The position numbers and the translations under genes are program-made. The notes under the pieces are model-generated. The model saw nothing but the letters and a program-made list of their open reading frames with translations. It searched no databases and was not told where the DNA came from. Shown piece by piece: positions 5,979 to 6,131 of a DNA stretch of 6,131 bases. How positions within the stretch are numbered: position 1 is the first letter of the stretch; each line of letters starts with the position of its first letter. The stretch spans positions 1 through 6,131 of the forward strand of contig SBBK01000132.1 in the NCBI GenBank assembly GCA_005240025.1, given 5' to 3'. This DNA comes from an archaeon. GTDB taxonomy: Archaea > Thermoproteota > Nitrososphaeria > Nitrososphaerales > Nitrosopumilaceae.

Positions 5979-6131
5979 TTATTGTGCCTTGCTTTTGAGA
6001 TGTGGATTTGATTCATTCAGTATAGCGTCCAAGTTACTTCTAAAGGCGGTCAAAGAATGGTACTTTCTGACATATTGCAGTCCATATTGTCCTAGTATTT
6101 TTCTCTGTTGAGGTGAATCATACAGCGTCAT
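5979..6131 (-). CDS. Glycosyltransferase family 4, C-terminal end (partial, runs off the window)
   Basis: An open minus-strand frame enters from the right edge and ends at TAA (5981-5979), giving 50 residues. LYDSPQQRKILGQYGLQYV at the start of the fragment and the following RKYHSLTAF match the usual tail of GT4 (group 1) glycosyltransferases, where L..d...r..mg..g..yv.k..sw.......l ends the nucleotide-sugar-binding domain. The CAT at 6129-6131 reads as ATG, but it is probably an internal methionine, because this tail makes no sense as a separate protein. The enzyme would transfer a sugar from a nucleotide sugar in the cytoplasm; donor and acceptor lie outside what can be seen. It is convergent with the zinc-finger methyltransferase. 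Confidence 0.65.
   Translation of the reverse strand: MTLYDSPQQRKILGQYGLQYVRKYHSLTAFRSNLDAILNESNPHLKSKAQ

Noticed and set aside
1..6131. CRISPR arrays, tRNA or rRNA genes, replication origin, novel defence system
   Set aside because: No regularly spaced repeats, no tRNA-like cloverleaf and no rRNA-like conserved sequence were noticed by eye; every large frame belongs to a known enzyme or transporter-like family.

Overview
The window looks like a surface-glycan (glycosyltransferase/methyltransferase) locus from an archaeon, most likely a low-GC ammonia-oxidising member of the Nitrososphaerota (Thaumarchaeota; Nitrosopumilus-like). The base composition is AT-rich, and one gene has a textbook archaeal TATA box placed so that its transcript would be leaderless. 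GTG and TTG starts are common. The sugar-dehydrogenase-like protein also resembles, from memory, the secreted, membrane-anchored family found in these archaea. The taxonomic call is an inference; no rRNA or other marker gene is present.

Layout from left to right. Positions 1-101 are the edge of the window and a possible promoter. At 102-767 (+) there is a compact class I SAM-dependent methyltransferase. At 799-1390 (+) there is a broken family-4 glycosyltransferase of which only the N-terminal half survives: it carries a one-base frameshift in a T run near 1000, and its last recognisable segment (about 1250) runs into a decayed transposase C-terminus on the opposite strand (about 1265-1416). 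On the minus strand, 4848-3358 encodes a secreted, C-terminally anchored six-bladed beta-propeller of the PQQ-dependent sugar (glucose/sorbosone) dehydrogenase family. It is followed in the same direction by a polytopic GT-C membrane glycosyltransferase of the ArnT/PMT (GT39-like) type (about 3251-1458). A 123-base divergent intergenic region (4849-4971) carries promoters for the propeller gene and for a plus-strand gene at 4972-5967, which encodes a zinc-finger-plus-SAM methyltransferase. The right edge (6131-5979, minus) holds the C-terminal end of another family-4 glycosyltransferase, convergent with the methyltransferase.

Taken together, the genes could build and modify cell-surface glycans. 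Cytoplasmic GT4 enzymes would assemble sugars, methyltransferases would modify sugars or sugar-nucleotide precursors, and the GT-C enzyme would move lipid-linked sugar onto an acceptor on the outer face of the membrane. The propeller protein sits outside the cell, but its catalytic residues appear altered, so its activity is uncertain. The left third shows decay and transposon scarring typical of variable glycan islands. I found no tRNA, rRNA, CRISPR array, or convincing wholly new system. The most useful new observations are the hidden transposase remnant, the repairable frameshift, and the substituted active site in the propeller protein.
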